This document shows positions 11,925-21,206 of a DNA stretch of 64,000 nt, in pieces. Origin of the DNA: Rikenellaceae bacterium (GTDB lineage Bacteria; Bacteroidota; Bacteroidia; Bacteroidales; Rikenellaceae). Location: the NCBI GenBank assembly GCA_015060045.1, contig SUZH01000005.1, positions 1-64,000 of the forward strand, given 5' to 3'. Positions within the stretch are counted from its first letter, which is position 1. Each line of letters opens with the position of its first letter. The translations under genes were made by a program, and so were the position numbers. The notes beneath the pieces are model-generated. The model was given only the letters and a program-made list of their open reading frames with translations. It made no database searches and was not told where the DNA came from.

Positions 11925-14015
11925 TTAGTAGTTAATGGTCAACTCTTTACCGCACTCGATGCGGATCGGATCACCGCCCGTCGGGAGGTGCAACACACCC
12001 TCACCCTCCGTGGCATAGACCGAGATCGACTGCTTGTCCATCTTAACACGGATCTCCCCATTCGGGGTCGGGATCGTGCCCTCCATCCACTCCAGGCCAC
12101 CCAGCGTCGGGCGCACCTCATAGCTTGCGTAACCCGCCTTCGTGGGCTTCACCCCGAGGTAGTAACGGCCCAAGAGGTAGATCGGTGAGGCTCCCCAGGC
12201 GTGGCAGAGGCTCTTACCATAGGGGCGACCATACATGGCCAGGTGCTGTGTACCGCTCTCCGTGGGGTTGTACTTCTCCCAGAAGGAGGTGGCACCCTCG
12301 CGGAGCATACCGCCCCAATAATCCTTCATCTCGCCCATGACAGCCTCCTGCTCACCCAGCACACAAAGTGCCTCCAGCTCGTAGAAGCGCATGTAGGGGG
12401 TGGTGATCTTCAGGATCTCGTCGTTGAGCAACACCGAGTGCTTGATCTGCTGCTGTTGCTCCTCGGAGAGATAGCCGAAGAAGGTGGCAAACATATTGGC
12501 GTAGCGCGTGACGGCCTCCGACTGCTCGCCCTCAACGCAGTTGTGCACCATCGCCTGCTTCGCCTCGTTCCAGAACGTGGGCAAGAGTTTCGCACGCAGC
12601 TCGGCAGCCAACTTTTCGTAGGTCGGGATATCCTCCTCCACCTCGGCCAGGGCGGCGCACAGCGCCATCGTTTCGAGGCTCTTGCAAAGGAGCACCTGTT
12701 CGATGGCCAGCTCGCCCTTCTTATCGAGGTAGCCGTCGGCCCAATCGACAAAGACCCAATCACCCGTCATGCCCTCGACCATGCCGCGGCTGTTCGTGCG
12801 ACCCAGCACATACTCCATCATGGTCTGCATGCGGGGGTAGATCTGCTTCACAAAGGCGCGATCGCCCGTGTACATATAATAGTCGTAAATACCGATGAAC
12901 CAATAGAAGGTGTAGTCCATGATCGTATTTGTGTGGGCCGTCACGGGATCTTTACCGCGCAAGAGCCACGTCGTACGCTTCACGCACTCCGAATCGAAGA
13001 AGAGGTAGTAGTTCATCAGGTAGCTCTGCACGGCATCACCACTCCAGACCCAGCGGTCGCGCTTGATGCCGTCGATGAAGAACTCACGCGTGGTGAGGTG
13101 CATCGTATAGGCACCAATCTCCCAGATGCGGTTCAGCTCCTCGTCGTTCGACTTAAACGAGCCGCGATAGGTTACGGGAGCATACTCATACTCGAGCGAT
13201 ACGCCTGCCGGCGTAGCTCCCTCACACTCGACATAGACATAGCGCAGCGCCTTGCTGTTATCGAACACATAGCGCGCCGTGCGCTCCACGGCCTTGCCCG
13301 TAGCCAGGTCGGTAATCGTCGTGGCTTCGAAGCGAATGCGGTCGAGCGTCTCGCAGAAGGCCTTATCCTGCGCCTCCTCGGGGCTCTCGCCGTAGTAAAC
13401 AGCCACCTCGCCATCACCCTCGACACCCTCCAATACGAGGTAGCCAAAGGTCTCACGGCCAAAGTCATAGAGCTTACCGCCATCGGCCTCCGTCACCGCC
13501 ACGGCAGGCAGTGCCTCGCGACAGAGTTTATAGAGCGAGGGGCGCTCTTCACGACCAAAGTTCCACGCGCCGGCCTGCATATAGATCGTAGCCGACGTAT
13601 CGCTCGCCTTGCCACTCTCGTCGATCCACTCCTTATCCTCGAAGGTCACACGCCACGAAGCATCGGTATAGACCGTCTTACCCTCGACATAGAGTGCCGG
13701 CGGCGTGGCCTGATTCCACACCTTGATATTGAGGTTGTGCTTGCCGGCCGGAAGCAGGAACTTTTCGGGCATGCCGAACTGCAACTTGCCGTCGAGCTTA
13801 ATGTTGAAGATCCCCTCGGCAGCAATCGTCACCTCCTCGGCCTCCGCAAGCTCGACCACGGTCGAGAACTCAACCGTCACGAAGTGCGAATCGGTCTTCC
13901 AGAACGGAGGGAAGAAGGCACCGCGCTCCGTGCGGCGGTTGTTCATCTTGTTACCGAGCCAAATCTCGTAATCGCCCGGGTACCAGATCCAGGTTGCTTT
14001 AGAAGTCGTCGCCAT
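11925..14015 (-). CDS. GH78 alpha-L-rhamnosidase-like enzyme without signal peptide
   Basis: Inverting alpha-L-rhamnosidase family, 696 residues from the ATG at 14015. N-terminal beta-sandwich domains (about 1-290) precede an (alpha/alpha)6 barrel (about 295-610) and a C-terminal beta-sandwich. The GH78 acid region reads FIDGIKRDRWVWSGD (about 313-327). An in-frame ATG at 14051 would add 12 residues (start MVRRWNKLL) but gives no convincing signal peptide, so the enzyme is probably cytoplasmic. Its start overlaps the end of the MFS permease gene by 17 bp, which suggests translational coupling. Importer and enzyme may form an uptake-then-cleavage pair for a small rhamnoside. All other hydrolases of the locus carry export signals. 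Confidence 0.82.
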   Translation of the reverse strand: MATTSKATWIWYPGDYEIWLGNKMNNRRTERGAFFPPFWKTDSHFVTVEFSTVVELAEAEEVTIAAEGIFNIKLDGKLQFGMPEKFLLPAGKHNLNIKVWNQATPPALYVEGKTVYTDASWRVTFEDKEWIDESGKASDTSATIYMQAGAWNFGREERPSLYKLCREALPAVAVTEADGGKLYDFGRETFGYLVLEGVEGDGEVAVYYGESPEEAQDKAFCETLDRIRFEATTITDLATGKAVERTARYVFDNSKALRYVYVECEGATPAGVSLEYEYAPVTYRGSFKSNDEELNRIWEIGAYTMHLTTREFFIDGIKRDRWVWSGDAVQSYLMNYYLFFDSECVKRTTWLLRGKDPVTAHTNTIMDYTFYWFIGIYDYYMYTGDRAFVKQIYPRMQTMMEYVLGRTNSRGMVEGMTGDWVFVDWADGYLDKKGELAIEQVLLCKSLETMALCAALAEVEEDIPTYEKLAAELRAKLLPTFWNEAKQAMVHNCVEGEQSEAVTRYANMFATFFGYLSEEQQQQIKHSVLLNDEILKITTPYMRFYELEALCVLGEQEAVMGEMKDYWGGMLREGATSFWEKYNPTESGTQHLAMYGRPYGKSLCHAWGASPIYLLGRYYLGVKPTKAGYASYEVRPTLGGLEWMEGTIPTPNGEIRVKMDKQSISVYATEGEGVLHLPTGGDPIRIECGKELTINY

Positions 14016-15357
14016 AACGCTCACGAGTAATTTGTTCCAACGTCTTACCACGCGTCACCGGCGCACCGATCGTACCGATCAGGAGCGAGATAACGAAGAA
14101 GATAAGCATGATCGTAGCGGCCAGCGTAAAGCCCTGACCCTCGTTGCCATAGATGTAGACAAAGACGAGACCCCACACGGCCGAAAGACCGCGCACGATG
14201 AAGAACATCACGCCCTGTGCAGCAGCACGATACTTCGCAGGGAAGAGCTCCGAGGCCCACAGTGCATAGAACGACTGCACCGAAATACCGGCCTGCAGAC
14301 CCCACAGCAGGGTGAAGAACAAGAGGCCCGAAAGGCTGTTGATGCCGAGGAAAATCACGATCACCCAGGCCAGCACACCGAAGCTCACGCCCACGGCGTA
14401 CAACCAACGCTGGTTCACCTTATCGACGATGAGCGAGAAGATGAACGTGGTGAAGATGATGATTACCCACTGACCGGCAGCCAGCAGGTTGGCATGCTCG
14501 TTCGAAAGACCGCCGGCCGTCTCGTAGATGTGGGGCTGGAAGAAGCCCATCACCGAACATACGAGGTTCCACGTAAGGTACATACCGGCCAGGAACAACA
14601 TCGTGCGAATGTTCGTCTTATTCGTAAAGAGCTTGCCGAACGAGGCGAAGACGCTGCCGGCCGACGGAGCCTTCTCGGCCTCGGCCTTGGCGGCCTTCCA
14701 CTCGGCCGACTCATCCAACTTGCGCTGCAGGTTCCAGGCGATGAAGGCCACGATGAAGAGCGACGCAAAGACGATGCGGCTCGAGAAGACGTGCATCGCC
14801 GTACCCTCGGCACCGAACCAACCTGCTACACACTCCGTCAGGCCATACAGCAGACCACCCGACGACTCGCCCACGGCGGGCGCCAGGAGCGTACCGAGAA
14901 TCAGGATCATGAGCGGGCCGATACCCCACGCCATCTGCGAGATGGCGATGTTGCGACCACGGTTACCCACCTCGGAGTTCTCCGAAATGTAGGTCCACGA
15001 TGCAGGAACACCCACACCCACCGAGATACCCGTCACAAGGAAGCCGAGGAGCAGCATCGGGAAGTTCACCGAGCACATCACCAGGGCCACGCCCACCATG
15101 TAGATCAGCATGTTGTAGGTATAGATCATCTTGCGGCCATACTTATCGGCCAGGAAACCGCCGATGATGGCACCGATGGCGGCACCGAGGCAGTTGGCCG
15201 AGATGGCGTTCAACCAGCCCAGGTGGCCCTCCGACAGGCCGAGGTAGGACTGCCAAAGGGTCAGTCCGCTGGCGCCGGCCACGATGGCACCGGCATCCAG
15301 GTAGTTGGTCAAAGATACCGCGAGGGTACTCTTCAAAGAGCTTTTTGTCGTACTCAT
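13999..15357 (-). CDS. MFS sugar-porter-family permease
   Basis: Inner-membrane transporter of the major facilitator superfamily, 452 residues with about 12 hydrophobic segments. The conserved loop between TM2 and TM3 reads ADKYGRKMIY (about 69-78), the DxxGRR-type signature of sugar porters. A long hydrophilic central loop (about 215-240, rich in Glu, Lys and Ala) separates the two halves. It lies between the GH127 and GH78 genes and overlaps the latter by 17 bp. It likely imports a monosaccharide or short oligosaccharide released from RG-II, for example rhamnose or a rhamnoside. The substrate is inferred from context only. Confidence 0.87.
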   Translation of the reverse strand: MSTTKSSLKSTLAVSLTNYLDAGAIVAGASGLTLWQSYLGLSEGHLGWLNAISANCLGAAIGAIIGGFLADKYGRKMIYTYNMLIYMVGVALVMCSVNFPMLLLGFLVTGISVGVGVPASWTYISENSEVGNRGRNIAISQMAWGIGPLMILILGTLLAPAVGESSGGLLYGLTECVAGWFGAEGTAMHVFSSRIVFASLFIVAFIAWNLQRKLDESAEWKAAKAEAEKAPSAGSVFASFGKLFTNKTNIRTMLFLAGMYLTWNLVCSVMGFFQPHIYETAGGLSNEHANLLAAGQWVIIIFTTFIFSLIVDKVNQRWLYAVGVSFGVLAWVIVIFLGINSLSGLLFFTLLWGLQAGISVQSFYALWASELFPAKYRAAAQGVMFFIVRGLSAVWGLVFVYIYGNEGQGFTLAATIMLIFFVISLLIGTIGAPVTRGKTLEQITRERYGDDF

Positions 15358-15416
15358 ATTTAGGTCAGTTTTTTAGATTTTGCGGTTCGGTATAAAACGA
15401 AAAATTCGTATGATGC

Positions 15417-15506
15417 GGCTGATGCAAGGCTTGCGATGTGCCCGAAACCGCAGCATACTCAAGCGTATGTGAGGATTTCGGGCACAAGCGTAACGCAGCA
15501 TCAGCC
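15417..15506. repeat. Dispersed palindromic element, copy 2
   Basis: Same architecture as copy 1 with different stem bases. Outermost stem: GGCTGATGC (15417-15425) with GCATCAGCC (15498-15506). Second stem: TGTGCCCGAAA (15437-15447) with TTTCGGGCACA (15476-15486), 11 of 11 paired. Inner CATAC/GTATG around the AGCATACT core. It occupies most of the gap between the GH127 and MFS genes. Confidence 0.78.
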
Positions 15507-15520
15507 CACCAGACGGATTT

Positions 15521-17623
15521 TTAGCGAGCGAGGGGCATCCACACGGTCATCTCCGCGTGGTCGCGGTTACCCCAGGCGAAATAGGGGATCAGGCGAATCT
15601 TCACCTCGCCGTCAGCCTTACCTACCTCGCGGTAGAGGGTATTCTCCCACGACTTCTCGTCGATCAGACGAGCCGTACCCTCCAGGGCAATCATCTTCGA
15701 GCCGGCGATCTCGTAAGGAACGGGCTTCAGATTGATATCGCTCGGGATCAGCACGTTGTCGATCTTCTTGCCACCCTCGATATCGCAGCTCTCGAGGCAG
15801 TAAACCAGCGGACCACGCTTCACGACGGTCTCGTTGCGGCTCTCCTCCACCAGCGGGTTCGACTCGAGGAGTTTCACGCGCATCTCAAGATCCAGCTCCA
15901 CCTTATCGCCCTTCTTCCAGTTCCGCTCGATGCAGGCGTAGGTGTTGGCCTTCGTGGCGAGGTTGATCGGCTTGCCGTTCACCTTCACCGTGGCGTTATC
16001 ACACCACTCGGGGATGCGGAGATAGAGCTTCATGGGGCTCTTCTTGGCAATCGCAGCCACCTCGAGCAGGATCTTGCCGTCGTAGGGATAACCCGTCTTC
16101 TGCTTCACAACGAAAGGCTTACCGGCGTAGGTCGTTGTCAGCTCGCTCTCGCCATAGAGGTTGCACCAGAGGGCATCCTCCGACATCGTGTAGGCATAGT
16201 TCTGCGCCTCGCAAATCGTGCGCAGCGTGTTCGGCGGGCAGCAGTTGCAAAGGGTGATATACTCCTCGCGGATCTTCGACCAGCGGAGCGTATAGGGCAG
16301 GTCGTGGCTCAGACGCAGCGGGTTGGTGTAGAAATAGTGCTTACCATCGAGGCTCACACCGCTCAAGACGCTGTTATAGAGGGCCGTTTCGACGATCTCG
16401 GCATACTTCGCCTCGCCCGTCGACTGCAGCATACGCCAATTGAAGAGCATGTTACCGATGTTGGCACAAGTTTCATTGTGGGCGGTCGACTGCGGCAACT
16501 GATAGGGACGGCCGTAGCTCTGGTGCACCTTCTGAATCAGATCCGGCTCATAAACCGTACCGTCAGGCGAGGTGCCGTCGTAGAGGGCACCGCAAGCACC
16601 CGTCACGTACATCTTGCGCGTCACGATATCCTGCCAGATGCTCGTCAGGTTCTTCATCAGCTGCTCCTCACCCGTCTCGGCATAGACATCGGCTACACCG
16701 GCATAGAGGTAGTTCGCGCGCACCGAGTGGCCCATGGCGTTGTACTGCTCACGGAAGGGGATGCGGTCCTGGTTGTCATCCGTACCATTCTCGACCATAC
16801 CGCGGATATCGATCAGGTTCTTGGCCAAAGCCAGGTAGCGCGGGTTACCCGTAGCACGGTACATCTCCGTCACACCCATGTAGTGCGAGGGGCAGATGGC
16901 GTTGCGGGCCAACTCGGCCGAAGCCGTCTCGTAGAAGTGGCAAAGGAAATCAGTCGCCTTAATCGCGGCATCAAACAGCGTGCGTTTACCCGTGGCACGG
17001 TAGTGCGTAATACCGGCCATCATCAGGTGGCCGAGGTTGTAGGTCTCAAAGTTCAGACGGTTGGCAAAGGCGCCCTTCTCGTCCGCACCACCCACCTTCG
17101 TACCGATGGCCTGCTGCGGTTTGTGGCTGTGGGTGTCGATACCCTTGTTGCGCTCGTCGATGATCACGGGCGTATGGATGTAACCATCCTCGCGCTGGGC
17201 CTTTACGACCTGCTCGATGAAGGTATCCATGATCTGATCCAGCTCGGGATCCTTCGTGATGGCATAGACTGCCGCTACGCCCTCCATCCACTTGTACATA
17301 TCGCCATCGTGGAACGGAGGTCCCGAGTGGTGACCGTCGCACGTGCCGGCTGCAATCTCGAAGTTGCGGAAGCCGTGCGAGATTTCAGGAGCCTTCCAAA
17401 TCTCCCACATGTGCTGCACCGAGGTCTTGCTGTAGACCTCAAAGCGCTCGCCCCAGAAACCACCCGTCCAGCGCACTGCTCCGAGCGGCACATTAGCCAT
17501 CTTGGCATAACGGCTCTGACGCATGTCGGTCAGGCCGGCCGTCGAGGCCTCCTGGGCCGTCGTCGGGAGGGCCGTCAGCACAAAGGCTGCAGCCGCCATC
17601 ATTCCTAAAATTCGTCTTATCAT
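15521..17623 (-). CDS. GH127 beta-L-arabinofuranosidase, secreted
   Basis: Predicted zinc-dependent, cysteine-nucleophile beta-L-arabinofuranosidase (GH127, formerly DUF1680). The 700 residues comprise a signal peptide (1-23, cut near TTAQ), an (alpha/alpha)6 barrel (about 40-480) and C-terminal beta-sandwiches. Family signatures: ETC with E384 and C386, and CNCCPPN with the C461-C462 pair. Together these match the one Glu and three Cys that bind zinc in the characterised Bifidobacterium enzyme HypBA1, where one Cys of the CC pair is the nucleophile. It is the first gene of the leftward operon, so it is transcribed from the divergent region. RG-II contains beta-L-Araf in its side chains, which fits. 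GH127 enzymes can also act on related sugars. Confidence 0.9.
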   Translation of the reverse strand: MIRRILGMMAAAAFVLTALPTTAQEASTAGLTDMRQSRYAKMANVPLGAVRWTGGFWGERFEVYSKTSVQHMWEIWKAPEISHGFRNFEIAAGTCDGHHSGPPFHDGDMYKWMEGVAAVYAITKDPELDQIMDTFIEQVVKAQREDGYIHTPVIIDERNKGIDTHSHKPQQAIGTKVGGADEKGAFANRLNFETYNLGHLMMAGITHYRATGKRTLFDAAIKATDFLCHFYETASAELARNAICPSHYMGVTEMYRATGNPRYLALAKNLIDIRGMVENGTDDNQDRIPFREQYNAMGHSVRANYLYAGVADVYAETGEEQLMKNLTSIWQDIVTRKMYVTGACGALYDGTSPDGTVYEPDLIQKVHQSYGRPYQLPQSTAHNETCANIGNMLFNWRMLQSTGEAKYAEIVETALYNSVLSGVSLDGKHYFYTNPLRLSHDLPYTLRWSKIREEYITLCNCCPPNTLRTICEAQNYAYTMSEDALWCNLYGESELTTTYAGKPFVVKQKTGYPYDGKILLEVAAIAKKSPMKLYLRIPEWCDNATVKVNGKPINLATKANTYACIERNWKKGDKVELDLEMRVKLLESNPLVEESRNETVVKRGPLVYCLESCDIEGGKKIDNVLIPSDINLKPVPYEIAGSKMIALEGTARLIDEKSWENTLYREVGKADGEVKIRLIPYFAWGNRDHAEMTVWMPLAR

Positions 17624-17888
17624 AGGTTTGTAGTTAAATTGTTTTTCGTTCTTACTAACAAATATACGGGTTAATTTTTAATATTTTGTCATTCGACTCA
17701 AAAAGCGTAAAAAAAAAGGCAATATTTTATAGCTAAATCCAACTTTTATGAGTAATTTCGTCAAATGATGAAATTGGGGTAATGTACCCCTGTTTCAGCA
17801 GACTGCCCTTAGGGCAAAAATGGGGTCAAAACGCCCCTGCAACCAACCCGAAAAGAGAGAACAAAACAAACTAAAACCACTACACAAC
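17624..17888. promoter_or_regulatory. Divergent regulatory region of the RG-II locus
   Basis: AT-rich 265-bp region between the two oppositely transcribed operons. On the minus strand TATATTTG (17659-17666) is a good -7 element for the GH127 operon. It also holds a perfect palindrome GGGGTA-ATG-TACCCC (17776-17790) and a second, TGCCC-TTA-GGGCA (17804-17816). These are candidate operators or hairpins ahead of the rightward operon. No clear TAnnTTTG was found for the rightward direction. Confidence 0.55.
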
Positions 17889-20800
17889 ATGATGCACTTT
17901 TTGAAAAAAGCAGCCCTTGCGACCGGTGTGTTGCTGCTGGCGGCTACCGCCTCGGCGCAGGATACGGATCGTATCCACTACACAGGCTCGGAGCTCTCGA
18001 ATCCCAACATGCACGATGGCGCACTCTCGCCCGTGGTGGGTGTTCACAACATCCAAACCATGCGCGCCAACCGTTACATGGGCCACACGACCAACGGCAA
18101 CGGCTGGACCTACAACCACCAGTCGATGATGGCCTACTGGCGCGGTTCGTTCTACATGCACTACCTCTGCGACCCCGTGGATGAGCATGTACCCCCCTCG
18201 ATGACCATGCTCCAGACCTCGAAGGATGGCTACACGTGGTCGAACCCCGAGATTCTCTTCCCGATCTACCGCGTGCCCGACGGTTTCACGAAGGACGGTA
18301 CGGTCGTAGCAAAGGATATCGATGCCATCATGCACCAGCGCGTGGGCTTCTTCGTATCGAAGTCGGATCGTCTCTTGGCCATCGGCAACTACGGCATCTC
18401 GCTCTTCCCGAAGGATGATCCGAACGACGGTAACGGCATCGGCCGTGTCGTACGTGAGATCTACGAGGATGGCTCGTTCGGCCCAATCTACTTCATCTAC
18501 TACAACCACGCCTTCAACGAGAAGAACACGATCTACCCCTACTACACCCGCTCGAAAGACAAGGGTTTCCGCGAGGCCTGTGAGGAGCTGCTGGCAAGCC
18601 CCATCCAGCGCATGGGCTGGGTCGAGGAGGCCGACCGCGAGGATCCGATCATCCCGCTCCACAAGGAGTACAAAGCTTTCTGCAGCTACACGCTCGACGA
18701 TGGTCGCATCGTATCGCTCTGGAAGCACGCCCTGACCTCGATTTCGAGCGATGGCGGTAACACCTGGGCCGAGCCGATCGCCCGCGCCAAAGGCTTCGTA
18801 AACAGCAACGCCAAGATTTGGGGTCAGCGTCTCTCGGACGGCACGTTTGCTACCGTTTACAACCCCTCGGAGTTCCGTTGGCCGCTGGCCATTTCGCTCT
18901 CGAAGGACGGCTTGGAGTACACGACCCTGAACCTGGTCTATGGCGAGGTTCCGCCGATGCGTTATGCCGGTCAGTACAAGTCGTTCGGTCCGCAGTATGT
19001 ACGTGGTATTCAGGAGGGTAACGGCATCCCCGAGGATGGCGACCTGTGGGTTACGTTCAGCGTCAATAAGGAGGATATGTGGGTGAGCCGCATCCCCGTG
19101 CCCGTGCAGCAGCACGCTACGGCACACGCCGACGACAACTTTGCCGACTACAAGGAGCTCAGCGACCTGAAGACCTGGAATCTCTACTCGGGTGTTTGGG
19201 CTCCCGTCACGCTCGACGGCAAGTGGCTGACCCTCTCGGATAAGGACCCCTTCTTCGATGCCAAGGTGGAGCGCAAGATCCCCGCATCGCGCCTCCTCTC
19301 GGTGGAGTTTGACCTCCAGGCCGAGCAGAACGACCACGGCCACCTCGAGATCGAGTTCGTGGACGAGGATGGCACGGCCTGCGCCCGCATCGACCTGACG
19401 GAGGCCGGTGAGATGCGCTCGAAGGGCGGTGCCCGCTACGGTCGCGTGATGACCTATGAGCCGGGCAAGACCTACCGCGTGAAGGTGGATATCACGCTCG
19501 ACGACCGCAACTCGACCGTCTACATCGACGGCCAGAAGCGCACGACCCGCATGCTCTTCGCCCCCGTGAAGGCGATTGAGCGCGTTGTATTCCGCACCGG
19601 CGAACGCCGCCACTTCCCCACCGTGGACACCTGGGCTGACCAGTATGTCGATCAGCCCCACGGCAACGATTCGACCACGATGGCCACGTTCCGCATCGCC
19701 AACTTCCGCACCTCGTCGGCCGACGCCAACGCCACGGCTGCCGTGCTGAATTACAAGGATTTCGACCACTACGTAAAGGTCTTCAACGAGTCGGAGGACG
19801 AGAATATCGCCCAGGCCATTCCCAACGCCGAGGCTTCGGCCTGGTTGGAGAAGAACATCCCCCTCTTCGAGTGCCCACAGCACAACTTCGAGGAGATGTT
19901 CTACTTCCGTTGGTGGACGCTCCGCAAGCATATCAAGCAGACCCCCGTGGGCTACGGCATGACCGAGTTCCTCGTGCAGCGCTCCTATTCGGATAAGTAC
20001 AACCTGATCGCCTGCGCCGTGGGTCACCACATCCACGAGAGCCGCTGGCTGCACAACGACGAGTACCTCAACCAGATTCTCCACACGTGGTACCGCGGTA
20101 ACAACGGCGGTATGATGGAGAAATTCACGAAGTTCAGCTCGTGGAATCCCTGGGCCATCTACAACCGTTACCTGGTGAACATGGACGAGCAGTACCTGAC
20201 CGACCTCTACAAGGATATGCAGGCCGAGTACAAGTGGTGGGAGGATACCCATCGCCTGCCCGATGGTCTCTATTGGCAGGAGGACGTAAAGGACGGCATG
20301 GAGGAGTCGATCAGCGGTGGCCGCAAGAAGCAGTTTGCCCGCCCGACGATCAACAGCTACATGTACGGCAACGCCGTAGCCCTCGCCAAGGTGGCCCGCA
20401 TGATGAACAACGAGTCGGACGCCAAGCTTTACGACGAGAAGGCTGCCGAGATTAAGAATCTGATTTACAACAAACTCTGGAACGAGGATCGCGCCTTCTT
20501 CGAGACGCGCCGCGCCGATACGCTCTGCTGCGCCCGCGAGGCCATCGGTTACCTTCCGTGGTATTTCAACCTCCCCGAGAAGAAGCACGAGCACGCCTGG
20601 TTGCAGATTAACGACAAGGAGGGCTTCGACTCGCCCTATGGTCTGACGACCGCCGAGCGTCGTCACCCCGAATTCCGCACGCGCGGCGTAGGCAAGTGCG
20701 AGTGGGACGGTGCCATTTGGCCCTTCGCCTCGTCGCAGACCTTGACGGCACTGGCAAACTACCTCAACACGGAGAGCGATCCCGTCGTAACGAAGGATAC

Positions 20801-21203
20801 TTACTTCCGCCACATGGAGCTCTATGTCGAGTCGCAGTATCACCGTGGCCGCCCCTACATCGGCGAGTACCTCGACGAGGTGACGGGTTACTGGCTCAAG
20901 GGTGACCAGGAACGCGCCCGCTACTACAACCACTCGACCTTCAACGACCTGATGATCACGGGTCTGATGGGTCTGCGTCCGCGTGCCGACCGCACCTTGG
21001 AGGTCAATCCTCTGGTGCCCGACACGGAGTGGGATTGGTTCTGCCTGGACAATGTGCGCTACCACAACCACATCATCACGATCATCTGGGATCGCAACGG
21101 CGACAAATACCACCACGGCAAGGGTCTTACGGTGCTTGTCGATGGCAAGCAGGTGGGCAACCGCGCCACGTTGGGTCGCCTCGTATGTGAAAACGTATTG
21201 TAA
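17889..21203 (+). CDS. GH143-GH142 RG-II side-chain D/B enzyme (BT1020-like)
   Basis: Secreted 1104-residue bifunctional enzyme. A signal peptide (about 1-21, cut after ASAQ) is followed by a sialidase-like beta-propeller (about 25-405, with Asp-box-like SKDGYTW and SSDGGNTW), a concanavalin-like beta-sandwich (about 410-600) and an (alpha/alpha)6 barrel (about 615-1104). The order and size match, from memory, BT1020 of B. thetaiotaomicron. There the GH143 propeller releases 2-keto-3-deoxy-lyxo-heptulosaric acid (Dha) and the GH142 module releases beta-L-arabinofuranose, the two sugars of RG-II side chain D. The start at 17889 (or 17892) is chosen over upstream ATG 17820 because it begins the signal peptide. 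It is the first gene of the rightward operon. This is the most diagnostic RG-II gene here. Confidence 0.82.
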   Translation: MMHFLKKAALATGVLLLAATASAQDTDRIHYTGSELSNPNMHDGALSPVVGVHNIQTMRANRYMGHTTNGNGWTYNHQSMMAYWRGSFYMHYLCDPVDEHVPPSMTMLQTSKDGYTWSNPEILFPIYRVPDGFTKDGTVVAKDIDAIMHQRVGFFVSKSDRLLAIGNYGISLFPKDDPNDGNGIGRVVREIYEDGSFGPIYFIYYNHAFNEKNTIYPYYTRSKDKGFREACEELLASPIQRMGWVEEADREDPIIPLHKEYKAFCSYTLDDGRIVSLWKHALTSISSDGGNTWAEPIARAKGFVNSNAKIWGQRLSDGTFATVYNPSEFRWPLAISLSKDGLEYTTLNLVYGEVPPMRYAGQYKSFGPQYVRGIQEGNGIPEDGDLWVTFSVNKEDMWVSRIPVPVQQHATAHADDNFADYKELSDLKTWNLYSGVWAPVTLDGKWLTLSDKDPFFDAKVERKIPASRLLSVEFDLQAEQNDHGHLEIEFVDEDGTACARIDLTEAGEMRSKGGARYGRVMTYEPGKTYRVKVDITLDDRNSTVYIDGQKRTTRMLFAPVKAIERVVFRTGERRHFPTVDTWADQYVDQPHGNDSTTMATFRIANFRTSSADANATAAVLNYKDFDHYVKVFNESEDENIAQAIPNAEASAWLEKNIPLFECPQHNFEEMFYFRWWTLRKHIKQTPVGYGMTEFLVQRSYSDKYNLIACAVGHHIHESRWLHNDEYLNQILHTWYRGNNGGMMEKFTKFSSWNPWAIYNRYLVNMDEQYLTDLYKDMQAEYKWWEDTHRLPDGLYWQEDVKDGMEESISGGRKKQFARPTINSYMYGNAVALAKVARMMNNESDAKLYDEKAAEIKNLIYNKLWNEDRAFFETRRADTLCCAREAIGYLPWYFNLPEKKHEHAWLQINDKEGFDSPYGLTTAERRHPEFRTRGVGKCEWDGAIWPFASSQTLTALANYLNTESDPVVTKDTYFRHMELYVESQYHRGRPYIGEYLDEVTGYWLKGDQERARYYNHSTFNDLMITGLMGLRPRADRTLEVNPLVPDTEWDWFCLDNVRYHNHIITIIWDRNGDKYHHGKGLTVLVDGKQVGNRATLGRLVCENVL

Positions 21204-21206
21204 ACG

